Shown here one piece after another: positions 19,410-30,689 of a DNA stretch of 64,000 nucleotides; position 1 is the first letter of the stretch, and the number at the start of each line of letters is the position of its first letter. The stretch is from Pseudo-nitzschia pungens (Eukaryota > Bacillariophyta > Bacillariophyceae > Bacillariales > Bacillariaceae): positions 2,162,501 through 2,226,500 of the forward strand of contig CM074760.1 of the NCBI GenBank assembly GCA_037355855.1, read 5' to 3'. A program made the position numbers and the translations under genes. Under the pieces are notes generated by a model. It saw nothing but the letters and a program-made list of their open reading frames with translations. It was not told the DNA's origin and made no database searches.

Positions 19410-21007
19410 TTAGATAGCGAACGCCACAGCTGCAACCGCCCAGAACACGACGCTGATCCATCCATTGTATGCCAAAGTGGCGGCGGCGAAGGGCATTTCG
19501 TTGACACCTCGCGACAGCTCAATAGACGCAGCAAAGCGACCCTCCTCTAGTGGCTGCAACTCCCGTTCTTCCGAGTACAAGGTCTTATCGCGGGGGGGAG
19601 TTTCGATATCCGCTGGAAGATCGTCCGCCTTGTGGACAAACCTAGCTTTCAGGTGGCGACCGCGTCTCCCACCGGAGAGTAGGAGCAAAGTGACATTTCC
19701 TTGGCATGAAAAAGAATTTTGATTTCCGTTGAAGTACGAAGGAGTGATAACACTGCTGAATCCCATCGCGCTAGATCCCGCAATTTCATTCGCTCCGAGC
19801 CCCTTGCTTCCGGTGACATTTTTAAGGATCTCGGTAAGAATACTGGTGGCATTACCTTTGCTAACAAGAACATTTGACTCAGCCTGGTTCTCACAAATTA
19901 CCGACTCGAAGCTGGAAATTGCATAGGTCGACACATCCTTGGCCTGAGGAGTCACACAGACCTGAAAGTTCTGACCCATTCTGTATGAGCTATGGAATGG
20001 TTTGCCGTCATTGACACCCGGTGTTCCGCACAAAAAGGTATCCAAATCCACGACCCTTGTGGCATTGAGCTCAGTCCTAGTCGGTTGCGAGGAATTCACG
20101 TCGACATTAATTTCAACAGAAATCATGCTCGGAGGAGCGCCGTCACCTGAACTATCGAAATCGGCCATCGTATCTCTTATCACGCTGATATTGAAGCGAG
20201 AATCAAATAACGAAACGTACTCAGCGACCCCATCACCGGAAATATCGAGTTTATGAGAAAGTCTTACACCTAGGGTAAAAACGGAACACGGACAACATGA
20301 ATATTGAGTAATACAATGTGTGGGTATACGAAGAAACGGCAACAGAAGAGATACTTCAAGGCTTACAAAAGTCGACATTTCCTTCACCATCGGGACCTCC
20401 TACCTTTGGGTAGAAGAGTGTATTGTTCCCAGTAAGATCAAAAAGATTAAAGAAAGAGAACTCGGCCACACCTAAATTGAGTTTGAGAAAAAGGGCGGTG
20501 AGAGCTGCGAAGTATCTATGGCCATAGATTCTACCCATTGCAGGACGCAGGATGATAATGCACGCAAAGCAGGGGTACGATACCACAAATTGTAATTCAT
20601 TACGTAGACACAACATCAAACTTACCGATAACTCCATTCGATGTTTGCGGATATTCGTTATTCGGATATAAGGTGGTGTAGGAAGGGAATGCATAAGAAC
20701 TTGAGTTGAGGGTGAAGTTGGTGCCTGTGCTATTCACTACGGATCCCTGGTAGCAAGACTTGCCACCCACGCCTCCGACAATCTCGACCGAGACCGTCCC
20801 GTTTGAAATCAGACGATCTGGGTGCGTCTCGAAGTAGGCTATACCAGCAAATGGTTCTAGCGAGGTTATTTTCCCACTCGGCAATGTAGGGACGCCAGCT
20901 CCTACTGATTTAATCTCGTACGAGCCGATCGAAGATGCGGCGGCAAAATTGTCATAGCCCTCAATGAACGCTACAGAAAGAAAGACTACAGTGGAAAGTT
21001 TCACCAT
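19410..21007 (-). CDS. Putative cell-surface protein with signal peptide and C-terminal membrane tail
   Basis: Three exons: 21007-20626, 20471-20367 and 20269-19410, with introns of 154 and 97 bp. Donors are GTAAGT and GTAAGC; acceptors are TTTAG and CCTAG. Both junctions split a codon after its first base and the total is exactly 449 codons, giving 448 aa. The start is the first ATG, with a signal peptide (KLSTVVFLSVAFIEGY). The body carries many N-glycosylation sequons (NGT, NST, NFT, NSS, NNT, NIS, NAT, NVT) and paired cysteines; LSHKLDISGDGVAEY is followed by a second FDSSGDG. A basic GGRRGRHLKARF stretch precedes a C-terminal hydrophobic helix (WISVVFWAVAAVAFAI) that fits a membrane or GPI-type anchor. 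I do not recognise a named family. It is most likely a diatom-type surface or cell-wall-associated protein, by inference. Confidence 0.78.
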
Positions 21008-23180
21008 GTTTGCAAACAAGCATCAGATGAAGATGAGAATAGCAATGTCACGTCAACAAAATAATCTCGGTGGAATTTTGTGCATCCTTTGGCATTAGGG
21101 TATTTTCAGCGAACGCATTCATATGCCAAGTGGGAGAATACTCGTACCCTTCCGTAACGCAATACAGCATTCGTATTTTTTGTAAAAGATCCTTGAAATT
21201 ATTGCTGGACCGGTATCCGTCTGTTGGAAGAAATTATACCGATCCCGAATATATGGACCTTTCTGATATTTTCGTGTGAACTTCAGATAGATTTTGTTAT
21301 TGTAATAATAAGGTTAAGATTTACTTATTGTTTCTCTTTCTGTATTTTTTGTATCTTTCATCTTCTACCGCCATAGAATGGTTGGAAACATTATTATACC
21401 TCCTATTTCGCAATGAGAATAAGGCCTTACCACTCGACATTGCTAAGACCTAGGACTAAGTGGATAGTTCTTCAGCGGCATAGAAAGTACTCGTACCGTA
21501 AGTGATTCAAAAGTGTTACGATTCGATTCATTCTTCGTCTTTCTCACCGATGTTGTACAATATTAAATCTTTTTCAGGCCGAACTCCGAAGAAATAATAC
21601 TGGCCGTTGTGGTATGCTTCGGAACCAAAATACTACGTAGTAAAACCTTAATCAATGAACGGAAATTGAGGAAGCGAACTCCACTCAACATGATGTTACA
21701 GTTATCTTAAATAATGGATAATTAAGGTCTTACTGCAAGCTCTTACTTTATTTTTCGATAATAAATGCCTACGGTACTAGAGTTCCATACACACGAAACA
21801 ACACGATCAAATAAAATCCGATCAATTACATTTCGCAAATTCATAACGACCCCTTAGCTACTTATTACATTACACATTCGTATTAAATGAAACATTTGTC
21901 CAATGTTCTCTCGAATGGAAATCAAACTTAACCTAGATTTTTATTGTATTTCTTCGAACGATGTCCTGATTTTGTCACCTGTGATTGACTTTGCAGACAC
22001 AAAGGACACTTAACCACACCGCATCGACTACGAGTAGGTTATTCGTAGAAGTACGAGTAGTGGTTTAAGTTCGAACCTTCTCGCAGATTTCGAAGTCAGA
22101 ACCCCCCCCTCACGTTCGTCCCCATACGGTAAGGTTACCGGTAACTCAGTATTTTCTTCTTACTTAACTGAACGAAAACTGAACCGTCGTAGGTGCATTA
22201 ACTGTAATTAAAACCGTTGCTGTACGAAGTACTACGTATTATTTATGGGTCTCTCTTTCTCTTCGGAGGAGATACCATAAGCAACTGTTTTTCATTATTC
22301 TTTCTACTTACAGTATGCGAATTGGTTGCGTGTCGGAATTGCCACCACATCGTACCGTACGGTAGGGAGGGCAGATGGTTTCTGATTACTAGTATGGCAA
22401 GCAATGATTAATTATGCAAACCTTTTGAAAGTCCTTTTATCAATCCGGCCAGAAGGTTTTTTTTTTTAACTACTAACGTCCTATTTACCCGCTAGGTCAC
22501 ACGGGGAGTCAATAAAAATACCACCAAGTATTGCGCCTGCATGTACTAGTTCGAATTCGTACCGTACGATACCGTAGGATAAGCCTCTAGAGCAGCTGCA
22601 ACAATTCCAATTGGACCAGGTACGTGTACCGTACGTACCGTATCGTACGTCTCGTACTTTACAACTGTGTCAACGAAAGAATGCACTCCTCGTCCACACT
22701 TTTTTAAAACAAGAAGCTCATGAAACCATCCAATGAGAGGACAAGCAATATGATGTATTGGACCTCGGGGGTAATTACCGTAGTGGAGTTGTATCAGCCA
22801 TCACGGCCTCTATATATTAAGTAAAATTAAACTCTATGAAGTAAGTAATGCCAATTCATTCAAAAACCGATCAATTAATAAAGCTATTTCCTTTTAAAAA
22901 CATGTAAAATATCTATTTTCATAACAAAGAATGACCCACTTTTTAAGCGTTGAAATCCTGTTTTTACCAAAACCCGGTTTCTCACACTCTTCCACTTCTG
23001 AAGGAAGTCAAAGTTCCGTTGTAAATCTTACAAGAGTTAAGGATTATTTCTTACAACTCCACTAACTGCTACTACTACTAACCTTATTGTAGCATAATAT
23101 GCTGGTGGTATGTAGTAGCGCATTCCTCGTTGCTCTCTCCATTACATGTAGAATTATTTGTAAGAACAAGAAATGATTTA

Positions 23181-23226
23181 AAAGTAGTACTAGTAGTACT
23201 AGTACTAGTAGTACTAGTAGAAGTAC
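23181..23226. repeat. Self-complementary AGTACT/ACTAGT array
   Basis: The stretch alternates AGTACT and ACTAGT, both palindromes, so either strand can fold into a long hairpin. A shorter copy lies at 23350-23372. Confidence 0.7.
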
Positions 23227-23660
23227 AAGAACAATTGGTGGAACCAGAGCACCCTGTACGGTAGTAGCAAAATCATACTGATTATGGGTGCCAATCCTTC
23301 GCATGTTTTCAATTTCTTCTTTCTGGTATTTTGAAAGTAAGGTCCTTACTACCAGTACTAGTACTAGTACTAAGGTTACGATTATTATGGTACAACATAA
23401 AATCTTACTACGTATCACCATTGTTTTTTTATCACATCAATCATCATTTTGCTCCCAGGCAGCAGGTTAAGCTTACAATATCCATGATGATGACTTCGTA
23501 ACTTACGAATTAGAGGACGAGTACGTATCATATGTACGAACTCGTACTCGAACCAATAAAGCATCTTGGATCATCGTACGACTAAGCCTTACGTACAAGC
23601 GCTTACCTGGTAACGGTAAGTTACGAATACCTGGTTCCGGTGGTCGAATCCATCGAATCC

Positions 23661-23720
23661 ATCGAATGAATCATGCAACAGGAAGGGGGCATCGAATGAA
23701 TCATGCAATCGGAAGGGGGG
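23661..23720. repeat. 30-bp tandem duplication
   Basis: Two adjacent 30-bp units share ATCGAATGAATCATGCAA and GGAAGGGGG, differing at only a few bases; the second runs into a longer G tract. Confidence 0.7.
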
Positions 23721-24290
23721 GGGGTGTTAGAACCCTCCTCTGCTTTCCGTTCGTGGTTGGTCGTCATTGTTGCGGAATGTCGCACAGAGTACAGTGCAGT
23801 AACCTTACAGTAAGATACCGTACGTACCGTACGGTACCGTATTTCTTCGTCCGTTCTCATCAATCGTTTCGTTTGCAACAGGTAATGTACTTGTACGTAC
23901 CGGTACGTACTAGTAACCGTACGGTACTGGAGTTCCCTACCGTACAATTCAGTAAGGTTAACTTGCTCAGAATGATGTATCGGAATCCAATTTGCGCGCG
24001 CCAAGAAATCCATACCTACCGGGATGTCATTCATTCGTTCATTCATACCGGTAATTACGAATAAGATTACTTGTAACGTCACGGAATACGTATCGATGTG
24101 TACCGTACCGTACGTAGCGTTTCGTAGCGTCGTGTCCGGTAACCTTACCAGTAAGTTAATTGTACTACCTATTCCGTGTTTCCGAGCGAATGCTCATCTG
24201 GCGCAAAAAAATTACCAGTATTCATCGTAAGGTTAAGCTCGTACCGTACCAGTTGTGGCGCGCTTCTGAACTACGGTACTGGAATGCATG

Positions 24291-24326
24291 TCGATCGATC
24301 GATCGATCGATCCATCCATCGATCCG
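24291..24326. repeat. CGAT/CCAT tetranucleotide repeat
   Basis: About six CGAT units are followed by CCAT variants. It is a simple microsatellite in the ASF1 upstream region. Confidence 0.8.
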
Positions 24327-24727
24327 TCGATGCACATTGCATAAAGTCCTGTACGGTACATACCGGTAATTACCGTAGTAACTTACTCGCACTCTCTCTC
24401 GCTCGAATCAATTCTCTCTCTCACACAATCCCGCAACGGTCCATGGCACAAAGCATCACCCCGGCCATAATCGTACCGCAAACACCCACCCGCAAAACAG
24501 CCGCACGTAACAACTCGATAGTGTAGCGCACTGTACTCTACCTCCCGGATCCACCACCGACAGCGCGGACCAAACCGAGGCAAACTTCGGTTCCGTGAGT
24601 AGTTCCTCCGTTCGAAATCAAAACCAAAATCATCCGCGGCCACCCAAGAATCCGCGACATTTCATACCATCCCGTCGCATCCCGTCGCATTCCATCCATC
24701 CCATACGATTGATCCACGTTTCCAACC

Positions 24728-26308
24728 ATGGCGCTCGTCAACGTAGTCAACATGGTGAGTTTCTTTGGAGAATCTTTCGAACCTTGCTTTCATTCCATTC
24801 CATTCCATTCCATTCCATTCCACATCAGAAAGAATGTCGTTGTCGTTGTCGTTGTCGTTGTCATTGTTTCCTTTCTCTGTCGTTCTTGTTGTTGGCAACA
24901 AACAAACACATCCTCTCACCACCCACCCATTCCTCCAATTCACGACTGCCGCACAATTGCAATTTTTGCTTCGACTTCGACAACTCCTACACCTACTTCT
25001 ACTACAACTACAACTGCAACTACAACTTCGACGACTTTGTACTTTTACATACACATCATCATCATCATCATTCCACATTATTCCACATTATCTCTATCAT
25101 TTTTTCGAATCCATCATCATCCTTTGTTTTTCGGAACTCATCGAATCCAACCCAACCCAACTCGACTCAACGCAATTCAACCCAACCCAAAACACCAGGT
25201 CGTCCTGGACAACCCCACCTGCTTCACGAGTCCCTTCCAGTTCGAAATCACCTTTGAATGCCTCCAGGAACTGGACGACGACCTGGAGTGGAAGGTCCTC
25301 TACGTCGGCAGCGCCCAGGACGCCGCCAAGGACCAGATCCTCGACGAGATTCTGGTGGGCCCCGTCCCGGTGGGCGTCAACAAGTTTGTCCTGCAGGCCG
25401 ACGCCCCCGATCCCTCCCAGCTGGCCCAGGACGACCTGCTGGGCGTCACGGTGGTCCTGGTCACGTGTTCCTACAAGGATCGGGAGTTTGTCCGGGTCGG
25501 CTACTACGTCAACAACGAGTACCACGATCCGAACGCGGTTGCGGTTGCGACGGCTGCCAATGCGGAGCAAACGCAAACGCAAACAGCCGGGGACGAACCG
25601 CCGCCGCCGCCGCCGATTCCGAATCCCGTTCCGCTGGATCGGATCCAGCGCCACATTCTGGCCGACAAGCCGCGGGTGACCAAATTTCCGATATCGTGGG
25701 GAGACGAGCCGCAAAATCAAAGTCAACAACAAAACCAAAATCAAAATCAACAATATCAGAATCAGAATCAAAATCAATTCCAACAACATCAAATTCAATT
25801 CCAACAATCCGCGGCGGTGGTGGTCGGGTCCTCGGTCGGGGCCGCGATGATGGCGGACCACGCCGCGGCAACGGGGGCGGCCGCGAGCATTCCTCCCCCC
25901 GTGACGGTGACTCCCACGATTTCGAGCCACAACCCCGATGCCACTGTCCATGGCAATGCCAATGACAATGGCAATGGCAATTCCAATGCCGCGATGCAGG
26001 AGGACGGCGACAACGACAACGACAACGACACTCCCAATCACGCGAGCAACGACAAGGAGGAACCCATGGAAGAGGAGGACATTGACGACGAGGAGGAGGA
26101 GGGAGAAGAAGACATTATGGACGACGAGGAACTGAGCGTCGATTCGGAGACGGGAGAACGGGCCGGGGACGGGATCGTCTCCATGCCGGAGGAATCCAAC
26201 ATGAGCCACGCGTATTTTGGTGGTCACCACCATTCGGGGGGCACCGGCGGCAACGCGGTGGCGAACGCCAGCGGCGGAAGCGGCAACGTGGAGGCCATGG
26301 CGGAATGA
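24728..26308 (+). CDS. ASF1: Histone chaperone ASF1
   Basis: ASF1 carries H3-H4 dimers in the nucleus for replication-coupled and independent nucleosome assembly. Exon 1 is 24728-24754 (MALVNVVNM), donor GTGAGT; exon 2 starts at 25199 after CACCAG and continues [20 protein letters not shown]. The spliced protein has 378 aa. Hallmarks follow in order: [30 protein letters not shown], then [17 protein letters not shown] and [15 protein letters not shown], which is the ASF1 core of about 155 residues. The C-terminal 220 residues form a Gln/Asn-rich and then strongly acidic tail, longer than in yeast but of the same character. The 444-bp intron is a multiple of three and has no in-frame stop, so unspliced RNA would also be translatable. 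It contains CATTC and GTCGTT microsatellites. Confidence 0.93.
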   Translation: MALVNVVNMVSFFGESFEPCFHSIPFHSIPFHIRKNVVVVVVVVVIVSFLCRSCCWQQTNTSSHHPPIPPIHDCRTIAIFASTSTTPTPTSTTTTTATTTSTTLYFYIHIIIIIIPHYSTLSLSFFRIHHHPLFFGTHRIQPNPTRLNAIQPNPKHQVVLDNPTCFTSPFQFEITFECLQELDDDLEWKVLYVGSAQDAAKDQILDEILVGPVPVGVNKFVLQADAPDPSQLAQDDLLGVTVVLVTCSYKDREFVRVGYYVNNEYHDPNAVAVATAANAEQTQTQTAGDEPPPPPPIPNPVPLDRIQRHILADKPRVTKFPISWGDEPQNQSQQQNQNQNQQYQNQNQNQFQQHQIQFQQSAAVVVGSSVGAAMMADHAAATGAAASIPPPVTVTPTISSHNPDATVHGNANDNGNGNSNAAMQEDGDNDNDNDTPNHASNDKEEPMEEEDIDDEEEEGEEDIMDDEELSVDSETGERAGDGIVSMPEESNMSHAYFGGHHHSGGTGGNAVANASGGSGNVEAMAE

Positions 26309-28018
26309 GAACGAGGGTTGTTGAGTTCGGTTCGGTTCGGTTCGGTTCGATGGATGTTTTGGATTGATTGGATTCGATTGGGTTCGGTTCGGCTGGGCTG
26401 TGTTCTATTGATTGGATACGGTTCGGTTCGATTCGATTCGATTCGATTGGATTGGATTTGATTTGCCGCGATTTTCCACTCCAGATCCAATACAGCACCC
26501 TGCGGAACGAATGTTTTCTAAGCTATCGAAAAGGGAACGAATACTCCCGAGTGCTCCGCGAAACGGAGAGCTCGTGACAACCAACGCGATGTCAACAAAT
26601 ACGTAATAGTAATGACTACGATTGGAGGGACCGATTGTCTTGCTCGGGTTCCTTGATTGAATCATTATTATTAGTAGTAGTATCACAGTGGGCTCCAACT
26701 CGACACTCCTTGATGGTACGGAATGGAACCGCATCATTTTTTTGGGGCCCGTCGATTGCAGAAGCGCTAAACACATTTGGGAAGGGTGAACATACAATAC
26801 AACTACAATAATATGAGTATAATATTATGAATATGATATTATTATACTGTGATAAAAAAAACTCGACTATCTTATTTAGTATATTACTTCTTATGAATAC
26901 CATTCATTATCCGCAATACACAAATTCAACATTACTGCAGATCATACTCGTACTCGTGGCCGGACCCCTTTCAGTGCCATTGTATTGCCTTGCATTGATC
27001 TTTGTTCTAGTACCACCGTGCTCTGTGAATGTGGATGCAACGCATCTCACCTCACCTCACCTCACCTCACCTCATTTCATCGAAGATGCGCATTGCGAAC
27101 TCATCACGAATGAATGAATGAATCCTCGCGTCCTTCCACGACGAACGCACCGTGCGGTTCGCTATTCCATTCCAACAAACAACAACAATTGATAGCAATA
27201 ATAGTAGTGCTAGTAATATCACGATACGCATTCCGTTTCGCGGACCCAGGAACCCGTGGGGTGATTCGCATTCTTTGGCAGCAAACACCAACCAGTGTTT
27301 CTATTTCCACGGTATGACGGGAAAGTTCCCCCGTGTGTGTGTCGGTGTGCGGTGAAACAATACAATAATACCGTGGAATAGGACTAGGACTAGGACTAGG
27401 ACTCGGAATAGACGGAGGACGGAACCAGTTGTTGCGATCCTGGCATTCCGAGGCACGCAATAATCTCAATCCATGCCGGGGACCAATCGATGCTCCGTTC
27501 TTTCCTACAAACGAATACTGCTACTGCGTATTATACTGTGCGTACAGCACGAACTGCAGCATCGAGGAGTTCACGCATTGCACACACACACACACGCACA
27601 CAATAGACTAGTCGAGACTTGCTTGCGAAGGAACCTATCGCACCATCTCGAGAACGAACGTGCCTTGAATGGCATCGAATTCCTGCCCTGCATTCCAAAT
27701 AATGACAATGAAACGGTATTCGCATCGTGTTTTTGTTGCGATATATATATATATTCATACCACTGGTTTTATTATTAATTTTATTCGTAGCGGGAAAAGC
27801 AGGAATCACGCGGCGCGGACCAAAACTCGTCATCGTCGTCACCAGGCTCGGTGGTGCACTCCCACAAAGCAGGAATCCAATGTACCAATCAACCAACCAA
27901 TCGACCAAGCAACCACGCAGCGCAACCTCCCGACAAAGACCAACGAATGTTCTTTCTTGTTGTTGTTGTTGTTGTTGTTGTTGTCGTTTTTGCGCTCCTC
28001 CCGCTCCCGCGGTCCTCC
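26309..28018. other. Tail-to-tail intergenic region with many microsatellites
   Basis: No gene is seen between the ends of ASF1 and eIF2-beta. Simple repeats are TTCGG (26329-26347), GATTC (26425-26450), CTCAC (27045-27073), GGACTA (27378-27405), CA (27578-27601), TA (27739-27752) and GTT (27957-27984). Several short open frames are translations of these repeats. Confidence 0.55.
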
Positions 28019-28711
28019 TCAGGTCTTGGCACGGGCCGTGCGACGATCGGTGCGAGTCGTAGCGTGGTAACCGGCGCGAATCGCTGCGACGGATCGGGTG
28101 GATCCGCAATCGGAGCACTCCAGAAAGCTCAGGCGGGTGGACGAATCCTTCTTGAGGACCGTGTTGGGAGAGCGGCACATCTCGCACGTGACGTATTCCA
28201 CCACGTACTTTCGCAGCAACGATTCGATGTACTTGGGAACGTACTTTCCGCGAATGATCAGGCGCTGGTTTCCGTCCATGTTTCCGTCGGTTCCCAGCTC
28301 GGCAAAGAAGAATTGCATGACGTGATCGGGACTGCGCTGCATCATGCTGCAAATCTCTTGAAAGTTGACCCACATGGTCTTCTTGGAGGTGAGCATGGTC
28401 ATCTGCGGGGGTTTGATGTTGCGTTTCTTCTTGTCGACCAGGGCGGGGTTGTTGGTCTGCAACAAGTCCACCACCAGATCCAAGAGCTCGCCGTAGACGT
28501 ATTCTCCCCTGCGATCAAAGGGATCCTCCACGCAGTCCTGGGCCTCGTCTTGCTCCTTGAGGAGAGCTTCCTGGGCGCTCAGATCGGCGCCGCTGCTGCT
28601 GCCGCCGGCACCGGAAGAGGATTTCTTCTCTTCTTTTTTCTTTTTTTTCTTTTTCTTCTTCTTCGAAAGGTCGAGCATGGCCGCGACGTCGGCCTCTTCT
28701 TCGTCCGCCAT
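28019..28711 (-). CDS. EIF2S2: Translation initiation factor eIF2 beta subunit
   Basis: eIF2-beta is part of the GTP-binding ternary complex that brings initiator Met-tRNA to the 40S subunit. The 230-aa protein starts at an ATG in context ACCATGGC. It has one N-terminal lysine block of ten K, the kind of element that binds eIF5 and eIF2B-epsilon; other eukaryotes usually have three blocks. The conserved core follows (KKTMWVNFQEICSMMQRSPDHVMQFFFAELGT is spread over residues about 120-151, then RLIIRGKYVPKYIESLLRKY). A C-terminal C2-C2 zinc finger near 178-205 (CEMCRSP to ECSDC) completes it. It is shorter than animal eIF2-beta (about 330 aa) because the N-terminal part is reduced. No intron is needed. 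Confidence 0.95.
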   Translation of the reverse strand: MADEEEADVAAMLDLSKKKKKKKKKKEEKKSSSGAGGSSSGADLSAQEALLKEQDEAQDCVEDPFDRRGEYVYGELLDLVVDLLQTNNPALVDKKKRNIKPPQMTMLTSKKTMWVNFQEICSMMQRSPDHVMQFFFAELGTDGNMDGNQRLIIRGKYVPKYIESLLRKYVVEYVTCEMCRSPNTVLKKDSSTRLSFLECSDCGSTRSVAAIRAGYHATTRTDRRTARAKT

Positions 28712-29951
28712 GGTGGATGAGTGGGTGGTAACTTAGTACGGTAGCGCTCGACTGGAAAACAGGTTCCTCGGGATTCGGTGGATCAGCGGCTTTCTACGGT
28801 AGTAGTTGCTGCCGAGTGCGTTCGAGTCTGTTTGAATACTATGTAGACACGAAACACGATCAACTGCTGGGGCTAGTGAGAAAACCAAGCGGTGCAGCAG
28901 TGTGTAGTAGTGTGAAGTAGTAGCAGTGCAGTCGAACGCCAAACAAGGGATTGCGGACTCCTGTATTGCTGTCTTGCGGAAGGTTACTGCACGTACCGGT
29001 ATTAGAGCCACAGGTCGCTTTCCCACCGTCCGAAAACGTCCGCATAACTTACCTTGCGTTCACGAGCTGGATGTTCTTCGTACCGTACCGGTAAGGTTGC
29101 CACCAGTAATCTTACTTGTACGGTGGATTGCTCCATCGTGGAGGCAGTGTACCGTCCAGACTTTCCGTGTTGGGTTTCAGAGGCTCCCAGTGCACACAGT
29201 GCCGCACGTACGAAGTACAGACGTACAGACAGTCAGTCCATCGTTGCCGTGCGAGAAAGAAAAAGAATTGAAAATCAGTCGGATCGGTCAATTGAATCAA
29301 TTGAATCAATTGAATCGAACCGAAACGCGCCACAGAACACCCAAACCGCGAGAAGATTGCTGTCATCGGTCATCGGTCATCGAAGCGATCGAATCAATCA
29401 ATCAATCAATCAAAATTCAAAACCAATCCGATCGCCGATCCCGATCAGAAGAAGAATGAATGAATCGAATCCTCATCACTTTTTCTCGGAACAACGGAAT
29501 TTGGGATCCCCGTCGAGAATCGAGTTCTTTCCTGTATTTTGTTTTGTATTGCATTGCAGCTTCAACCTCCGATGCGCATCTAGGACACTAAGACCTTACG
29601 CACAGACAAAGATCCGACACCTTCACAATCTCGTGATTTACAGCATAAGTTACACAAAATCAAGGCAAAGCACTACGACACAACAAAAAGTCAACCTCGA
29701 TTTCCCCACCAGCAACCTCTTCCTAAGATTACCCAAACAAAGCAGTTCTTCGACAGCGATAGCGTTCAGCGATCGATACATCAGTCCTATCAGTATCGTG
29801 ATGATGACGACCAAGAAAACGACGACTCGTTCGTTCTCCCAAGCAAGACGAAAGCTGCTTCCAGCAAAAGAAAAGGAGATGCTGCTGCTCTTGCTCGGCA
29901 CCGCTCTGTTCCTTCTGTCGACGAGACACACACCGACAACTACTACTATGG
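28712..29951. other. Divergent promoter region, eIF2-beta and DNL-type gene
   Basis: No independent gene is supported. It contains AATCAATTG repeats (29284-29312) and AATC repeats (29392-29412). A frame on the plus strand from ATG 29801 runs into the next gene out of frame and encodes a hydrophobic MLLLLLGTALFLLST stretch. Confidence 0.45.
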
Positions 29952-30689
29952 ATGGCAATGGCATGCATTCCATCATTCCGGTGTGTCGGGCGTTTTCCGG
30001 TTCCGATCCGCGGCACCATCCGTTCCGTTCCTCGGGGCCGGAGCTCCCGGCGGTCCGATTCGATCTTTTTGAAAAGCCTTCCCAACGGTTTGCGTCGCAT
30101 CGCGGATGCGAGAGAAACCACCTCGACGGTGCTGAGCGCCCGTCGCCCCAGACGCTCACGCCAGAACGATGACGACAACGACCATGGCAAAGGCAACAGC
30201 AACGGCAACGACAAGGGACCGCTTCCCGCGCTCGGTCCAGCGGGATCCTACACCGCAATCGATCCACCGGGGTTGTTCCGGAATGACGCGGCGAGCGCGG
30301 CCGGCGAAAGCGGCCACGGCCACAGCCATCCTTCCGCAAACAACAACAACAACAACAAAAACACGGTCGCGACCTTTGTCAACCCCAAGTTCGCCCTGCA
30401 GTACACCTGCAAGATCTGCGAAACCAAGAACCGCGTGCTGGTCTCCCGGCAGGCCTACCGGGAGGGCATGGTCGTCGCGGTCTGCAAGGGATGCGACAGC
30501 AAGCACTGGATCGCCGACAATCTCGATCCGACCCTCCACCAAACGCCCAACATCGAGGCCTACCTGGAATCCAAGGGGCTCGGAGACACGCTGAACCGCG
30601 TGTCCCCGGAGGTCTACGAGATCGAGCGGGTCTGGGGATTGAAGGAGGGAGTCCTCACGGACGACTCGGGAAAGGCGGTCCTCGAATAA
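29952..30689 (+). CDS. DNL-type zinc finger protein (Zim17/Hep1-like HSP70 escort)
   Basis: Zim17/Hep1 proteins keep organellar HSP70 soluble and active; plants also have a plastid form. The zinc-finger domain is clear: YTCKICETKNRVLVSRQAY, then VVAVCKGCDSKHWIADNL, giving two CXXC pairs and the DNL triplet, at about residues 145-195. The 245-aa frame starts at ATG 29952. Its first 70 residues are Arg/Ser-rich with few acidic residues (FPVPIRGTIRSVPRGRSSRR), which suits a mitochondrial presequence. However, upstream ATGs at 29801 and 29948 lie in another frame, so the true N-terminus and organelle are uncertain. Asn-rich (NNNNNNK) linker before the domain. Confidence 0.82.
   Translation: MAMACIPSFRCVGRFPVPIRGTIRSVPRGRSSRRSDSIFLKSLPNGLRRIADARETTSTVLSARRPRRSRQNDDDNDHGKGNSNGNDKGPLPALGPAGSYTAIDPPGLFRNDAASAAGESGHGHSHPSANNNNNNKNTVATFVNPKFALQYTCKICETKNRVLVSRQAYREGMVVAVCKGCDSKHWIADNLDPTLHQTPNIEAYLESKGLGDTLNRVSPEVYEIERVWGLKEGVLTDDSGKAVLE

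Larger units (their letters stand above)
21008..24727. other. 3.7-kb gene-free region rich in short palindromic words
   Basis: No frame here has domain content or an adequate start. The DNA is packed with GTACGGTAC, ACCGGT, ACTAGTACT and TAAGGTTAC words (22130, 23371, 23799, 24139), a 30-bp tandem duplication (23661-23720) and a CGAT repeat (24291-24326). The right end is the ASF1 promoter. Confidence 0.55.

Noticed and set aside
22055..22085. TTCGAACC word resembling a tRNA B box
   Set aside because: No A box upstream and no acceptor stem.
23181..24330. Clustered short repeats as a possible CRISPR array
   Set aside because: Units are microsatellites without fixed-length spacers, and the genome is eukaryotic.
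25097..26233. 378-codon minus-strand frame opposite ASF1
   Set aside because: Shadow of the ASF1 coding strand; translation is dipeptide-like low complexity.
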